DNA from: Laetiporus sulphureus 93-53 | Taxonomy: Eukaryota; Basidiomycota; Agaricomycetes; Polyporales; Laetiporaceae | Assembly: GCF_001632365.1 (NCBI RefSeq) | Contig: NW_024468526.1 | Coordinates: forward strand, 352,882-416,881 | Direction of reading: 5' to 3' | DNA length: 64,000 nt | In this document: positions 1 to 11,640 of the stretch, in pieces | How the letters are laid out: each line of letters starts with the position of its first letter | How positions within the stretch are numbered: position 1 is the stretch's first letter | Translations under genes and position numbers: made by a program | The notes under the pieces: model-generated | What the model saw: only the letters and a program-made list of their open reading frames with translations | Told to the model about the DNA's origin: nothing | Databases searched by the model: none

Positions 1-814
1 ATGTCCACCCGCGACTTTGACGAGCTTCTCGCTTCTGATCCATCTCGTCGTCACCTTCCAGAGGCATCTCAGGACGGAATTGTGCAGTCGGCTGTCTCAC
101 AGCCGCTTCCACTTCCTTCTCTACAAGAAGCCATGCAACGAACATTTGCCCTCGCCGACTTTGGTAGTGGTGCGTATAGGGTGCAGCTTGATGTGGCCTT
201 GGTCTGAGATGTTGTCACAGCTCAGCCTACAGATAATCATAGCGTCGATAATATCACAGCTGTGTAGCTTCGTCCGCCTGAAATTATCATTGGAGGGCCA
301 TGGAATGAAACTGTAGATATATGGACATTTGGATGTTTGGTATGTATGTTTCTTCAGGCTGTTTCCGGGCACCCTTTCCGGGCACCCTTTCGAAAGCATT
401 TAGGTCTTCGAACTTGTCACCGGCCGTGGTCTCTTCAAATACGAGCCGTACCCCAAATACCACCTCAATGAGGCTAGTAACCTCCTGTACCAGATGGTAT
501 GCTATACAGGCGAAGACTTCAGTGCGGAGCAGCTCACGATCAGTGCTTGGGCGGCCGAGTTCTTCGATACCACTTGTGCGTCCAGTTTAAATTTGATGTC
601 TACCCGATATTCAAGTCCGACAGGTAACCTCAAAGAAAACCCAACACTTTATGATTACCCGTTCGAGATATCGATTCGGAGTTACAAAGTCGTAGAGGAA
701 GCCAATGTTCTTTCCACCGCTTGCCTGATGAGGAGATGCTTACGCCTGGATCCTGCAGAGCGCGTGAGTGCTGTTGAACTACTCTCTGATCCGTGGTTCA
801 ACGGTGTCGATTAG
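1..814 (+). pseudogene. SRPK-like protein kinase, 3' part, interrupted by an in-frame stop
   Basis: This is the C-terminal part of a Ser/Thr protein kinase of the SRPK-like type common in basidiomycetes; the N-lobe lies upstream of the window. Exons read 1-169, 233-403 minus intron 340-403, 404-575 and 624-814, with GT..AG introns 170-232, 340-403 and 576-623. The joined frame shows the DFG motif (ADFGS), then LRPPEIIIGGPWNETVDIWT, GCLVFELVTGRGLFKYEP, LYQMVCYTGEDFSAEQL, and a C-terminal RCLRLDPAERVSAVELLSDP. These are activation segment, F-helix and C-lobe signatures. In exon 2 a TAG at 265-267 interrupts the frame directly before LRPPE. The rest of the frame is well preserved, so the break looks recent. 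An alternative splice that avoids the stop exists (donor near 181, acceptor at 267) but would delete about 12 conserved residues. Intron 2 contains an 11-13 bp direct duplication (365-390). Confidence 0.7.
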
Positions 815-3660
815 GACCGCTTGACACATATAGTAGTACGGCCTACACATGTTTATTATTTGATGGTGGCTGCGGTAATTGTTATGCCATTTTTACCAAA
901 ACTGCTGATTCTCTGATAGTGCTCAATGAAATCCAACGTGGCGGCAACACTGGCTATGATAAAATACAGGACTTGTCGCATTTCAACATGCCCGTGGTTG
1001 TAAATATTGTGCCAAACATCTCCCATTTCAGCGTGTTTATACTTACAGGAAGTATCATACGAGCTTCGCCTGATAGTTCAATTGATGTGTCCGAGTCTCA
1101 TCTGCCGCCACACTGAGGCCGTCAGAAACAGCATGACATGAGCGGCCAAGACCGACAGGAAACGACCGAAGTCAATGATGGAGTAGACGAAATGGATTGT
1201 GAGAGTATAGATACCTCGTTAAGGATCTCCTTGATACGCGAGAAACCAAAGATGTATGGGAAACTACAAGCGACCAACTTGAAAATGTTTTGACCTCAGT
1301 GCGTACACGTTGTAACTTGATGACACTCCATCGCCTGTTGCTATTCGTCCTCTGCTGAGATGTGAGCAGCTTGCGGGCACATGAACATGTCATGGAGAAT
1401 ACAATGCCCACCCAATGCGAAACAAAGGCATCAACGATCTCATTATCGTGGAAATCCTATTCGTCCAATTCGAGCAGTAGTCATGTAAATTCCGTGGTCA
1501 GTTGTCGAACTGGAAAAGAGTCAAGGGGAAGAATGCCAAACACGTATACATCTATGATCATCGGGTGAGGATGGTATGCTCACTCAGCTGCCGCTTTCGC
1601 ACCGGAGGTCATAAATGACATCATTTTTAGGGCGAAGCCTCGTCGGCGTAAACATGGACTGAATATCCGATCGGATAGTGTCGATCGAATAGAGCTACGA
1701 TATGATGATTGCATCTGTCATCGCTGGACTTCAAAGGTGCCTTCACGCCCCTGTGCACTAGAATCCTCGCGTCTAAGGACGCATCATGCAGTCAGGTGAC
1801 ATTGTCTCGCACGAACTAGTGCCACATGTCTTCTAACGCGTATTAGATAACGACAGATGAGCAGCCATTAGGAGGAGTGCCCTGAATCCGTCGGAATCGA
1901 TGAGTGCCTGCCAACGCGGATGTAAGTACCGAAGTCCCTTCTCGTACTTCTTCCATTTAAGAGACAAGAATAGAATGAAGCCGAGAATATTCGGTATCAA
2001 TCAATCTCACGGTTGGGTGGTACTCTTTCTGCTGTCATATACATCAGTGGGGTCGAGCCTCCGCGCGCCGTTAGCCATGCTGACTTTTACTGGAGGTTTC
2101 TCAGCACAACACCTGAGCACGAGATGTTACACTGGAATGAAAGGTATGATGAACGGAACGAGGCAGCAGCATGCTAGATCGCTCGCCGCGAAATCCCCGA
2201 AGGCTGGACTCAAAGTCATGTTCGCTTCAAGCGAGAGCATTGAAGTATACATACCTGGACCGAAGAGAAGCGATCCGCGCTGATCGTGTACACGACTGTG
2301 CGGGAGCAGATTACTTCTTCAAGATTCCGGTCCTCAAGTCGGGGAGTCCTAATGGCGCCGAGCCCAGTCACTCAAATTTTTCCTGCGGTCCGCCACCAGT
2401 AAACTTCAACAATCGAACCCCGGGAAGTCTGGATTCCGAGAACGCTTAGCCCATCACATGGAAGAAAACCCGGAAAGCACGCAATTCATGAAACTGCTGA
2501 CACGCGCGACGCAAAAGCACCTGCTGACGCAAAGTTTGCTCCATGCGATGTTTGCGCGTATCTCTTCTGAACTTCGATACTGAATAGTATATCAAGGCGA
2601 AGGAGTGGAAAGATTGCATTTAACGCTCACCGTGAGTCTGGGCACGTGAACACCTACTGCTGGATACATCGGTCACTTGCTCTGCATCGCAACTTCTTTG
2701 TTCCAGTGTCGACGCAGCAGCTCAGCGCTCAATATCTGGCATGCACATTGTCCGATCGGCATTTTCATGTGCGCCTTTCACGCAGAAAGGCAGTGTATTT
2801 CATACAGCAGCCGCGTGCGGATCATGTCTGCATTACGGCCAAGCCAAAGGAGCACGGCAGGTGGTGAATGACCCGCTTTTGATTGCGAACAGAACGTCTC
2901 TGGCGTGCGTATCATTTAGCAGGTGCATAAGGAGCGAAAGGCAAGTGTTCGATCGAACCTTAATACGTGAACTCGCAGACGACGGCATGTCAGTAAACAG
3001 TCTTCTTGTTCGATGAAATCAGGGGTTCAGAACATCAGCTGCTCATAAATTTAGCGCGAGTCGACCGCGCTTCAACTGCGGATGCTAAGGCACCACGCTG
3101 TGATGCACTATCGCCCACTATTGTGGACGAGGGTGGATGGATCTCGATAAACAAGGATCCTACTGTGAACGTCCACATCGCAACCCGGCCTTTCCTCTCC
3201 AGCTTCCTCGCGGGGCACAGCACAGCTTTCGATTGCGTTTCTGGACAGTCTTTGTAAGTACTAGTCAATCTTGTACTTAAATGTGCGAAATCGTCACTGG
3301 CAAACGTCAGCCAGCCGAATAAGCTTGACATGGGCGAGATTATGACTTATCTTGCGGCAATGGTTCAAATGCAGCATCTGGACAATTTTCCATGACATAT
3401 GGACTGCCTTTCAGTGGCAGCAGTGCATAGCCTCACTCGTGTTGACTGGAAGTGGAGTAGGCGTCTAACTATCTCCTCACCGTGCTGCAGGGACCTCCGT
3501 TTATACCATCATGTCTTCACCGGAACTCAGGCTAGCGGTTATGCTCGATCGCCCACATTAGACTAGGTTGTTTTGGTGGGTATACTGTTCATTACTCAAT
3601 TCGGCCTCGGTCTTGCCGCAGACACGTTCACAATTTGTTGAATGGTAGCGCGCAGCCACA
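815..3660. other. No convincing gene; eroded sequence
   Basis: Only short ORFs of up to 127 codons occur, in changing frames and without a recognisable domain. A protein-like stretch around 1195-1300 (+), reading roughly DLLDTRETKDVWETTSDQLE, may be a remnant of an unidentified gene but is broken on both sides. I could not assign the ORF at 1900-2283 or those at 2646-3257. No tRNA, rRNA or terminal-repeat structure was seen. Confidence 0.5.
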
Positions 3661-3666
3661 TATATA
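3661..3666 (+). promoter_or_regulatory. TATA box of the small Zn2Cys6 gene
   Basis: TATATA lies 63 nt upstream of the ATG at 3729, the usual distance for a fungal core promoter with a short 5' leader. Confidence 0.5.
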
Positions 3667-3728
3667 ACCATTCGGTAATGTTGGCGCAAGATTCACATCA
3701 CGCAATTCCTCGTCTTCTCCAGTCACGT

Positions 3729-4113
3729 ATGACTTCCTCTACCAATGTAATTATCTGACTGATTTCGAAGGCACTTACTGATCTCTATCAGCCCGAGCAG
3801 CGTCCAGAGGGCGAAAGTACGAATTCCGAAGGTAGAATCCCTCGAAGGACACCGATGGCGTGTCAGTTCTGTAGGGGTGCGTGTTTTACGTGTTACGTCA
3901 CTCGAAGGCGGATTCGATGACCGGAAAATGGGAAATAAAGGTCGTAAATTGAAGTGCGATGGTCGTCCGACTTGTGCAAACTGCAGCCGCCGTAATATAC
4001 CGTGTGTCTACGTTCCTGTGTAAGTCAACTGTGGGCTTCCAGACGTGACTTTCGAAACCTTACTATGTTTCTTTGCTAGCTCTGCGCAGAATCAACCTGC
4101 ACCGGCATCATGA
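3729..4113 (+). CDS. Very small Zn(II)2Cys6 binuclear cluster protein (71 aa)
   Basis: Four exons: 3729-3746, 3792-3876, 3941-4019 and 4080-4113, with introns 3747-3791 (45 nt), 3877-3940 (64 nt) and 4020-4079 (60 nt, GTAAGT donor). The joined protein is 71 aa and consists almost entirely of one fungal-type zinc cluster. Cys30, Cys33, Cys40, Cys46, Cys49 and Cys56 give the spacing C-x2-C-x6-C-x5-C-x2-C-x6-C (ACQFCRGRKLKCDG, then CANCSRRNIPC). In the family this domain binds two zinc ions and contacts CGG-type DNA sites in the nucleus. There is no coiled-coil dimerisation element and no middle homology or activation region, unlike full-length Gal4-type factors. It could be a dominant regulator, a truncated relic, or a member of a small-protein family. 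The intact frame and consistent splice sites argue for a real gene. If the last intron is retained, translation stops at 4021-4023 with only the tail lost. Confidence 0.75.
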
Positions 4114-6547
4114 ACGGTCTACTAAGACCCTCACGTCGATTTAGTAGTGCTTTCAGCCATGTCCTGCTTCTTGAGCTACATACCATCAGTTGTTTCCTCG
4201 GCTCAGAGCGTAAGGAATACTCACTTGCCCGGCTACATGCACGATAATCTTAGGTTGCATGCACTCAACGCACGTCCCGCAGTATTTTGGGGGCAGGATG
4301 CAGTCTATAGTGCCATATTCCGCTGCTTCGGCTCACCATCAGCATGGCGCTTCCATACGCTACTTTATCGCGACCATCAGCGGATCGATAGGAGCTGTAC
4401 TGCTAATCGATAATTGAAACGCTGTACCAGGACTAATACAGTATGAGAGATGGGGATAGGCACCGGCTGGACAACAGATAGTCGCCGCATTTCAGGTCAG
4501 GAGATTGCGGCCGCCCCTCCATAGACTGCTACTTATCGGCCTTCTTTGCCCAAACGTAATACTTGTCCTCGGATCAGAGTTATCGGCTGCCGACCTCGAT
4601 GGTGATCATAGTCACGTAACCCGGGAACTTCAGATGCTCCAGAACCCATCCCCTAATAAGCCAAACGGCCGTCCCCAGACAGAGTAACCTGCACATATTT
4701 ATGGGTGTCTCAAAGCCACGCGATATAGATTCATGCGGAGATAGCCGCCAACCGAAAAGCAGGGCTGTCGGTCTATGAGAGCTTGGTGAACGTCGCAGAG
4801 TCTTGGCTCCGACCAGAGCTCATAAGCATGGCCGTAAACGTCGGAGAAGTACCAGCCGCCGCCGAGCCAAGGGCCACTAGAAACCATCAAAAGACGGGAA
4901 GAAGCTTCCACGTACAAATCACGAGGTGTGTCACCGGAGGCATGTCATCATCACATCTGTAAATCGGACATGGTATCGCGATACAGAGGCACTAAGCATG
5001 TTGCGAATACGCAGGACTTCTCACCCTCTGTGTTCTCATCGTGGCCGCACTCTGAAAACAATTTGTGCTATGTTCAGAGGAACGACAAGGAGGCCGTTAT
5101 GGACGCACCTAAAGTGTGAAACACAGACAACAGCGGAATGGTGAGGTGGGCACGTCCAAAGTGTTAAGTCGTGGAAACCTATGTTCAAGACGGAGCGCTG
5201 ACTACGGCCCTGACTCCCGCACTGCAGCAGCCCCTGCTTCTTGGTGCCCTCGTGGTGCTCATGAACACCGCACCCGAGTCCCATGAGCCGTGGCGTGTTT
5301 TATTCAAGCAAAACAATGATGCTCGCTATCACAGAACTTTTGAGCGCCCTACATGCTGCTTATCGGTGTGAACGAGCTCCAAGAGAGGACGAAGTCGACG
5401 CAACACTAGCGTTCTGACTACGCATGACAGTCACAAATGCGCTACACAGCGGTAAGGCCACTCTTCTTGTAAGGTGGTGATGGTTCTTGGTGTCTGACTC
5501 GGATATCACCGTGTCGATCGCCGACGATCCTGATTGCCTGCCAAAACTCAACGCTTCGTTGAGTTGTTACCATGGGCTCACTTGCTAATGCCACTGCAAG
5601 AACATTATAAAGAAAAGAACTGTGCCATAGTTAGGTGCAACGTTCTCACAATCCCCGTCCATAATCGCCACGAATGGATACGGTAGTTCAAATCGGGTGA
5701 TGATGTGCACCACTTTTTTAAGCTTCGAGTTCCCACCGATTGTGAACCATGCAGGACTGCCAAAACACAACGTACCTGATGCATATCAGTATAAGCGTCC
5801 GCTGTGACGGCGTAGAGACGTAAACAACTTCACGTATCTCACAAAAGCTCATCCAGAAGGCTTCGCTTCTGGCACCGACGATAGGCGCTTCTCGCGAGTT
5901 TCGCAGCGGAGACGTGCCGCGTGCCAGAGGAAGCCTCGTTACTCTATTATTTAGTTTTAGGCTTAGTGACATTGAGGCATGATAAGTATGATGCCCATGA
6001 GGATACTTCCATATGAATCGCAAGAATGTACTCACGGTTCTGAAACCAGCGGTCTGGTAGACGTCGCATTAAAACTGATATTGGGGGGCTTCAAGTTCCG
6101 GAGAAGTCCAGTGCTGCTTCCCTCGTTCGTACTATTGAGAGTGTTTTTTGATCATAGAATGCCCTCGGAGTGTTTAAGGGTACATTCTCACAGTGGCGAC
6201 GAGTGCGAGCTCACGGGAGTCTGATGTTGATCAGACAGAGTGCGTTAATAGAAACGCCACGGGTAATGCATATTTTACGTTACCGCTCGGCGCCTTTCGT
6301 TCATTTCGCAACCGCACTGAGGACCTTGTCCAATAGGCTTTGTTCCGTCTGCGCAGTATTCATCAGCACAACGGTGATTTTATGGGCAGTTATGGTTTCT
6401 GTAACACTTCGGATGCCCAATGTGCACATAATAACTTCATTACTGTGCATTTCATGGTAGTCCATGCAGAACCGCCGCCAGCAAGTTTTACAATCACCAT
6501 GCTATTCGCTGACACAACAACTGACATACTCAGTCACCTCAACAGTC
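4114..6547. other. No convincing gene
   Basis: Short ORFs occur in all frames, none with a domain I recognise. An antisense reading at 4699-4917 (GPWLGGGWYFSDVYGHAYEL) looks protein-like but has no continuation. A possible signal-peptide-like ORF at 4505-4687 (+) is 60 codons and unsupported. Probably decayed accessory DNA. Confidence 0.45.
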
Positions 6548-7597
6548 TCACTGGAGCTCCCTGCGAATCAATGCCGTCCACGTCGTCGGCTCGCGTCCCA
6601 GCAACCACCTGAGTACGTTGTTATTTCCAGGAATTCCCCTAAGCCGGCGTGTTTCAGGGCAATAACAGCGAGGGGAGCTGCGGGATAGCGCACCTTTTAT
6701 CGTAGTAATACAACATCCTGTCTAGGGCCTCCGCGGCGTAATCACCCTGCAGCGTGAAGGCGAACACGCCACGATCAAGTATCTGCTCCCTGGGTACCAG
6801 CTCGCACTTGATCTGGCGCCCTAGGTGGGACGAAAGCTCTCGCGCTACATCTTCTTGGGTGCAGTTTTGTCCGATAAGTTCGTATCGTGCACGGTTGTGC
6901 GGTTCCGGATCTAACAAGACAAGGCACGCGACTGCAGCGAGGTCTTCGAGGTCGAGATAACCTTGCAATGTTTTCTGGCTCCACGGGGCGGGAAGCTTGG
7001 AATATGCCAGAACATGTTGCAGATTCACGTTTTGCATGTATGAAGATGGCTGGCAGAAGCAACATCATGTGCACTCGTCGTGTTAGGAAGCTCTAAATAC
7101 GAACCTCCAAAATAGTGTAGTTTAGACCGGATTCAAGCAAGTATTCCTCGACGCTACACGATCCCAGGTTGGTCTCTGGTTGATGTGAACGATATGTCTG
7201 GCGGAATTACTCACTAGCGCTTGACTTTGTGATTCAGCAATTTGGTCAAGATGGGATGAAGGACGCTGCAGTAGACGAAATGCTTCACGCCTGCCTGCTT
7301 GCTGGCCTCGATGATCGCGATGCCCATAGCGGTCTCCTGAGGATGGAACGCCGGAGCATTGTGGAAGACGACGTCCACTCCTTGGACCGCAGCAGGGAGT
7401 GTGCTGGCCTCAAGGTAATCCGCGATCACAAATGCGGACCGCGGGAGCTGCGGATATTTTGTCTGCAACTTCTCAATGGCACTTTTGGAGCGCACCAGCA
7501 GGCGAAGCTCTTGGGCAGCAGGGTTAGTTGACTGAAGCAGCGCTTTTATCACATATCCGGATGTTCGCCCGGCGGCCCCAGTTATCAAGATGGTCAT
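6548..7597 (-). CDS. NmrA-like NAD(P)-binding protein (282 aa)
   Basis: Four exons on the minus strand: 7597-7215, 7153-7105, 7049-6694 and 6608-6548, with introns 7154-7214, 7050-7104 and 6609-6693; all junctions keep frame. The start MTILITGAAGRTSGYVI gives a Rossmann fold with a TGxxGxxSG-type dinucleotide motif at residues 6-13. Downstream, LRLLVRSKSAIEKL, VVFHNAPAFHPQE, HFVYCSVLHPILTKLLNHKV, YMQNVNLQHVLA and DLEDLAAVACLVLLDPE follow the order expected for NmrA/HSCARG-like atypical SDR proteins. These bind NAD(P) and act as redox sensors or reductases; substrate unknown. The final exon encodes WLLGREPTTW, typical of the family C-terminus. Compared with what I know of these proteins, a stretch of about ten residues between YYYDKR and WLLGRE is absent, which may be a true deletion or a mis-modelled last intron. 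The gene stands alone in eroded sequence. Confidence 0.8.
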
Positions 7598-9163
7598 GAG
7601 TCGCGACAGCCTGCATTCGCGCACATCAATTGCTTGAAAGCATGACCTTGGAAGACCACACACCTGACTAACAAACTGCACTCTTCAATTATGCGGGATA
7701 TGACGCCTGCGCGTTGTCGTTAAGCGATGATAGACGACGAAAGAGCAACAAAAATGCACTTCTGGAGTGTGGGGGATTTGTATAGACGTCGGTGGATGCA
7801 CCTGCTTTTGAGTTCATTCAGTTGGTCTCCTATTTCGGATCGCTTGTCCCGACGCCTGGCGCTACGTCATCGCTGGTGAAGTATAGGAGCCTGGACGCTA
7901 AACCTCATGCTTTGCACCATTCTGCGGGAGAGATAATGCCCACGACAGTCTAGCCTCGAACATTCTGGCATCCGTTGATCCGGCAATCATCGTAGGTTGC
8001 ATAAACTCGGAGACCAGGAGATCCCACGACAGCCTCCACCGACGGTGAAACGTTTTGAGAACATGCGCTGTTCAATTAATGTTTAGTGTAAGATCCAAGC
8101 CGACGTTTTTGTGCAAGTGCAAGGTAGTCCGTCCACAGACGGTCTACAGTGTCTCTTTACGTAAGAAAAACAGATCACGTGACCGTTTTCAACATCCTGA
8201 AGGTGCCCATGAGCCTCACAAAGACATCCGTTCAGCGGTATTTCTCACAGAGTGAAAGCGCTAGAACCACAGGCATTAACGGAGTGTCATTATGCATTTG
8301 CAGGCTCATTAATCATTGGCGGAGTCGCGCCGAATGGACAAATTCTTGAAGCGCCAACGCCACCAACGCGGCACACTCGTACTGGATCAACAAACACGAC
8401 ATAAGTGCAGAATTTCAGAACGTATTTATAGATAATGTACAAGCAACGTGATCGATGATAGAATAGCATTTCTTCCTGATGAATGTCTAGAGGAGATTTG
8501 CAATTGTGCACCCACGTTAGTACTGGCCAATAGCAATATAAATATTTCAGAAATAAACAGGTCCCTATGCGCGGTCTCAGCACGGATTTGACGCTGAAGT
8601 TCTTTGGCACTTGCCACTAGCCAGCCAGCTGAGAGTAACGACCTCGGTATCTTGCCTTATATCCATCAGCCTTGGTTCCGACCGGTTCGACCTTACACGG
8701 GAAATCGAGAGCAGTTGAGCCTCTGAATTGGCAAGTTCCAATATTTTGGGTGGAAGTGAGTTGTTTTATCTCAGATTCCTGCGTACCATGCGATCTCCTG
8801 AGTCGTTCATTTATTATCACTAGGGAGAATTAGTCGAGAGAACAGGTACTGCTTGTTAGTGACGATATCGTCGCACGCCCTTGCTCCCTGGTCAACTGGA
8901 CTAGTCCCGAGAACTTTCCTGCTCAATCGCAACCCACAACACGTAGAGTGAAGCGCGATCATCCTCAGTATCCTCCTGAGACGCTAGGATACGCCGTTCT
9001 GATTCTGACAAAGAGACGCGGCCTTGAACGGGGGCTTGGAGCTTTGACTGGGCAGTGACGTCGTCGACGTCGCTGGCGGCTGGATCATCGGAGCTAGGAG
9101 CAAGGGCCGTCTCGCTAAGCCTGAGTCGTCTGTCCACGTTACCTCGTCTGTCAACCTGCGGGA
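7598..9163. other. Intergenic region, no gene recognised
   Basis: Only short ORFs. The minus-strand ORF at 8901-9305 overlaps the start of the downstream dehydrogenase in antisense and is arginine-rich composition noise. The 5' regions of two divergently transcribed genes (NmrA-like at 7597 and SDR at 9164) lie at either end. Confidence 0.5.
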
Positions 9164-10132
9164 ATGCCATCGCTCTCAGTCGTACGAGCCGCCAATACGG
9201 CGTTCTCCTCACCCCGCCCTCCTGTCGCGATCTTCGTCGGCGGCACATCCGGCATTGGACGAGCAATCGCCCAAGCCTTTGCGCGCTACACGGCGGGAAA
9301 CTCACACATCGTGCTCTGTGGGCGCAATCGGTCCGCCGCCCAGTCGGCTCTCACGTCATTCCCCAAGCACACCACCTCGGACGCCGGTATACAGCACGAG
9401 TTCCTGAAGTGTGATGTGCTGGAGATGAAGAATGTGGCAACTACCACGGGGGCGCTGCTATCTCGTCTTCCAAAAGTCAACTTTCTCGTCCTCTCACCAG
9501 GCGCGCTTAGTCTGAAGGGTCGAGAGGAGACATCTGAAGGGATCGACAAGAGGCTGGTTCTCAACTATTATGCGCGCTGGAAATTCATCTATGACTTGTT
9601 ACCGCTACTCCGGAACGCCAGCAGTGCTGGAGAAAGTGCAAAGGTCATGACAATATTGGCTCCTGGCACTGGTGGAGCCATAGATCTCGACAACCTCGGG
9701 CTGAAGAAGAACTACAGCGCTTTGAAAGCACTATACGCTGTACCGACATACAATGATCTCATGATCGAAGTATGGCTACTTGAAATGTCCTTGAATGCAT
9801 ATACTGAACATTTGTGACAGGCATTCGCAGAGAAGGAGCCTAGCATGTCGTTCATACATGCTTTTCCCGGACTCGTGCGGACGCCGATGATGGGACGTCT
9901 TGCCAGCGCACTTCTCTATCCAGTGACAGTCTCTCCGGAGGACTGTGCCGAATATCTGCTATATGCGCTGCTCAACGCCGAGCCGGGAGCACACCGCATC
10001 AACAACAAAGGGGATGATATGGGGAAGAAGAGGTACTATGGTTCTGATGAAGCAAGGGCGCGGCTGTGGGATCATACTGTGGCGGAAATCAACCGGGCAA
10101 TGGGTGTCGAAACTGAGCATCCCGTGTATTAA
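9164..10132 (+). CDS. Short-chain dehydrogenase/reductase (SDR), copy 1 (305 aa)
   Basis: Two exons, 9164-9769 and 9821-10132, with a 51-nt intron (9770-9820) in phase 0. Residues about 22-32 carry the cofactor motif IFVGGTSGIGRA, followed by FARYTAGN and GRNRSAAQ. FLVLSPGAL marks the strand 5 region and YYARWKFIYDLLPLL supplies the YxxxK catalytic pair. The C-terminal exon (FAEKEPSMSFIHAFPGLVRT) contains the PG substrate-loop region. The protein is an NAD(P)-dependent oxidoreductase of the classical/extended SDR type found in many copies in basidiomycetes; the substrate cannot be inferred. The start at 9164 is supported by the paralog at 38122-39064, which begins with the same MPSL and has its intron at the same position (after the LMIE codons). 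Confidence 0.85.
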
Positions 10133-10940
10133 CGCATGTGCGCTGTATCACACGCAGCTTTCACCTTAGTGTAATGATAGGAACGTTGTGCATGGAGCAA
10201 TGTCAAAGATGTTCGCGTATTTCGTCCCGGAGCTTACTACGATCATCATGAAGACAACCGGGTAAGTGTTAGATAAAGCATCTTGAACTGACCATTGAAG
10301 GAACAGCGACCATGGAAGATTGCATGCTCGACAGAAACGTTGACAGAACTGCGGGCTCGATCAAGCTTCTCTGACTCAACAGGTAGTCAGTAGCACGTTT
10401 ATCCAAATCACCCTTGCCAACTCATGATCTGCTGAGACTCCACTCGGACTAGTCGACTCCAGGCTGTCCATAATTGACTCAAGCTGTGCTCTAATCACGA
10501 GATGAGCTGATTGACTCACTGACAGGGCGGTAAACTGCAAGCCAAGTTCCAACATACTCTCGCGAGAAGCGCATGACGGAGGACATGCGAACAGCACGTT
10601 CGCATGTGCGAGAGCCCAGCGCGCACCACCGATAGTCAACAGCTTCGAATAAAGTAGTATCATGCCCGGCTCGCCTTGGTCTTATGTTAGGTTTGTTGAG
10701 TACTCGTAGAAGCAGTATATAGAGTCCACAACCAATCAACTCGGGGATTTCCATCGAAGGATATGCTTTGCAGAGTTCAAGCTAGTCTCTTCGTGCATAG
10801 GACGGAAGCCCGTTGTGAGAGCGAAGTCCGTGCATGTCGCTATGAACAGGGACCTGACTTCGCGCAGAACGTAAACAACCAGGCCGATCGGAAGGCACCA
10901 GGAATGCTATTAACAGAAAGGGAAAATTCCATCTCGTGGT
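10133..10940. other. Intergenic; one unassigned minus-strand ORF
   Basis: A 95-codon minus-strand ORF (10376-10663) has protein-like composition (for example GGARWALAHANVLFACPP and SVSQSAHLVIRAQLESIMDS) and may be an exon of a decayed gene, but no neighbouring exon or domain could be joined to it. Confidence 0.3.
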
Positions 10941-11640
10941 TCAGGAAGGCTTTGGCGCAGATACTACTCCTGCTGTCGACCCTGAAGAATAATTCGTCCG
11001 AATGTGAAAGGATAGATGGGCGATGCGCAGATTCAGTGAGCGTTCGGGACAACCGAGGCAAGGCGTCATCACAGAGGTCTTTCGCTCCTGTCGCGCGTGC
11101 ATGACAATGAGCTGCCAGGCAGCAGGCTCCAGATGAGAAAGCACGGATACAAGGTGGAGGGGGGCGTCCTGCAGATACAACTCCTCTACCTTTGGAAGGA
11201 TGATTGCCCGACGCCGGTCGGGGAGGTTCATGAGGCGACTGGGAAGACCGAACGCGGGACTTAGCATTCAGTGCACAATTCAGAACAATGTCCCAGCACA
11301 TTAAGGGAGAGGTTGGGATGGGTGGGCGAATTGGGCGATAAAAACATGAGAGTCAATTGTCGTGGGTAGGGATGGCGCAGTCCCACGGAATAAATGGACG
11401 GGATAGAGTCAACCACTTCAGCGTTGTGAATAGGTGACGAGACGGTGCAAAGCGCCCTTGTATTATGTCATGAGCAGACTGGACTTCGAACCATAGCATC
11501 TTCAAAGGCGGCATTGTAAATGCCAATCAACTGGTCGTTTGCCTGTCCAAATCGTAAAGCTCCACATAGCAGATCTGGTTCCGATGAGTTTGCATTTGAT
11601 CAAGGGTTGGGTTCGTCAGCCAGTAGGCAACGTGAGAAAG
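10941..11640 (-). pseudogene. Degenerate F-box/LRR-type protein remnant (tentative)
   Basis: On the minus strand, two protein-like pieces in different frames resemble the leucine-rich C-terminal part of polypore F-box proteins. One piece, near 11360-11640, reads approximately WLTNPTLDQMQTHRN, then FTTLKWLTLSRPFIPWD. The other, 11267-10941, includes FGLPSRLMNLPDRRRAI and LPKVEELYLQDAPLHLVSVL. They are separated by stops and no F-box motif (LPxE) was found upstream. I infer a broken copy of an F-box-like gene. The assignment rests only on leucine pattern and style of sequence and could be wrong. Confidence 0.3.

Noticed and set aside
2405..2425. aatcgaaccccggg, resembling a tRNA T-loop on the minus strand
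   Set aside because: The flanking bases do not form a T-stem and no D-arm, anticodon or acceptor stem could be found.
8901..9305. 134-codon minus-strand ORF overlapping the first SDR
   Set aside because: It is antisense to a well-supported coding exon and shows no motif.
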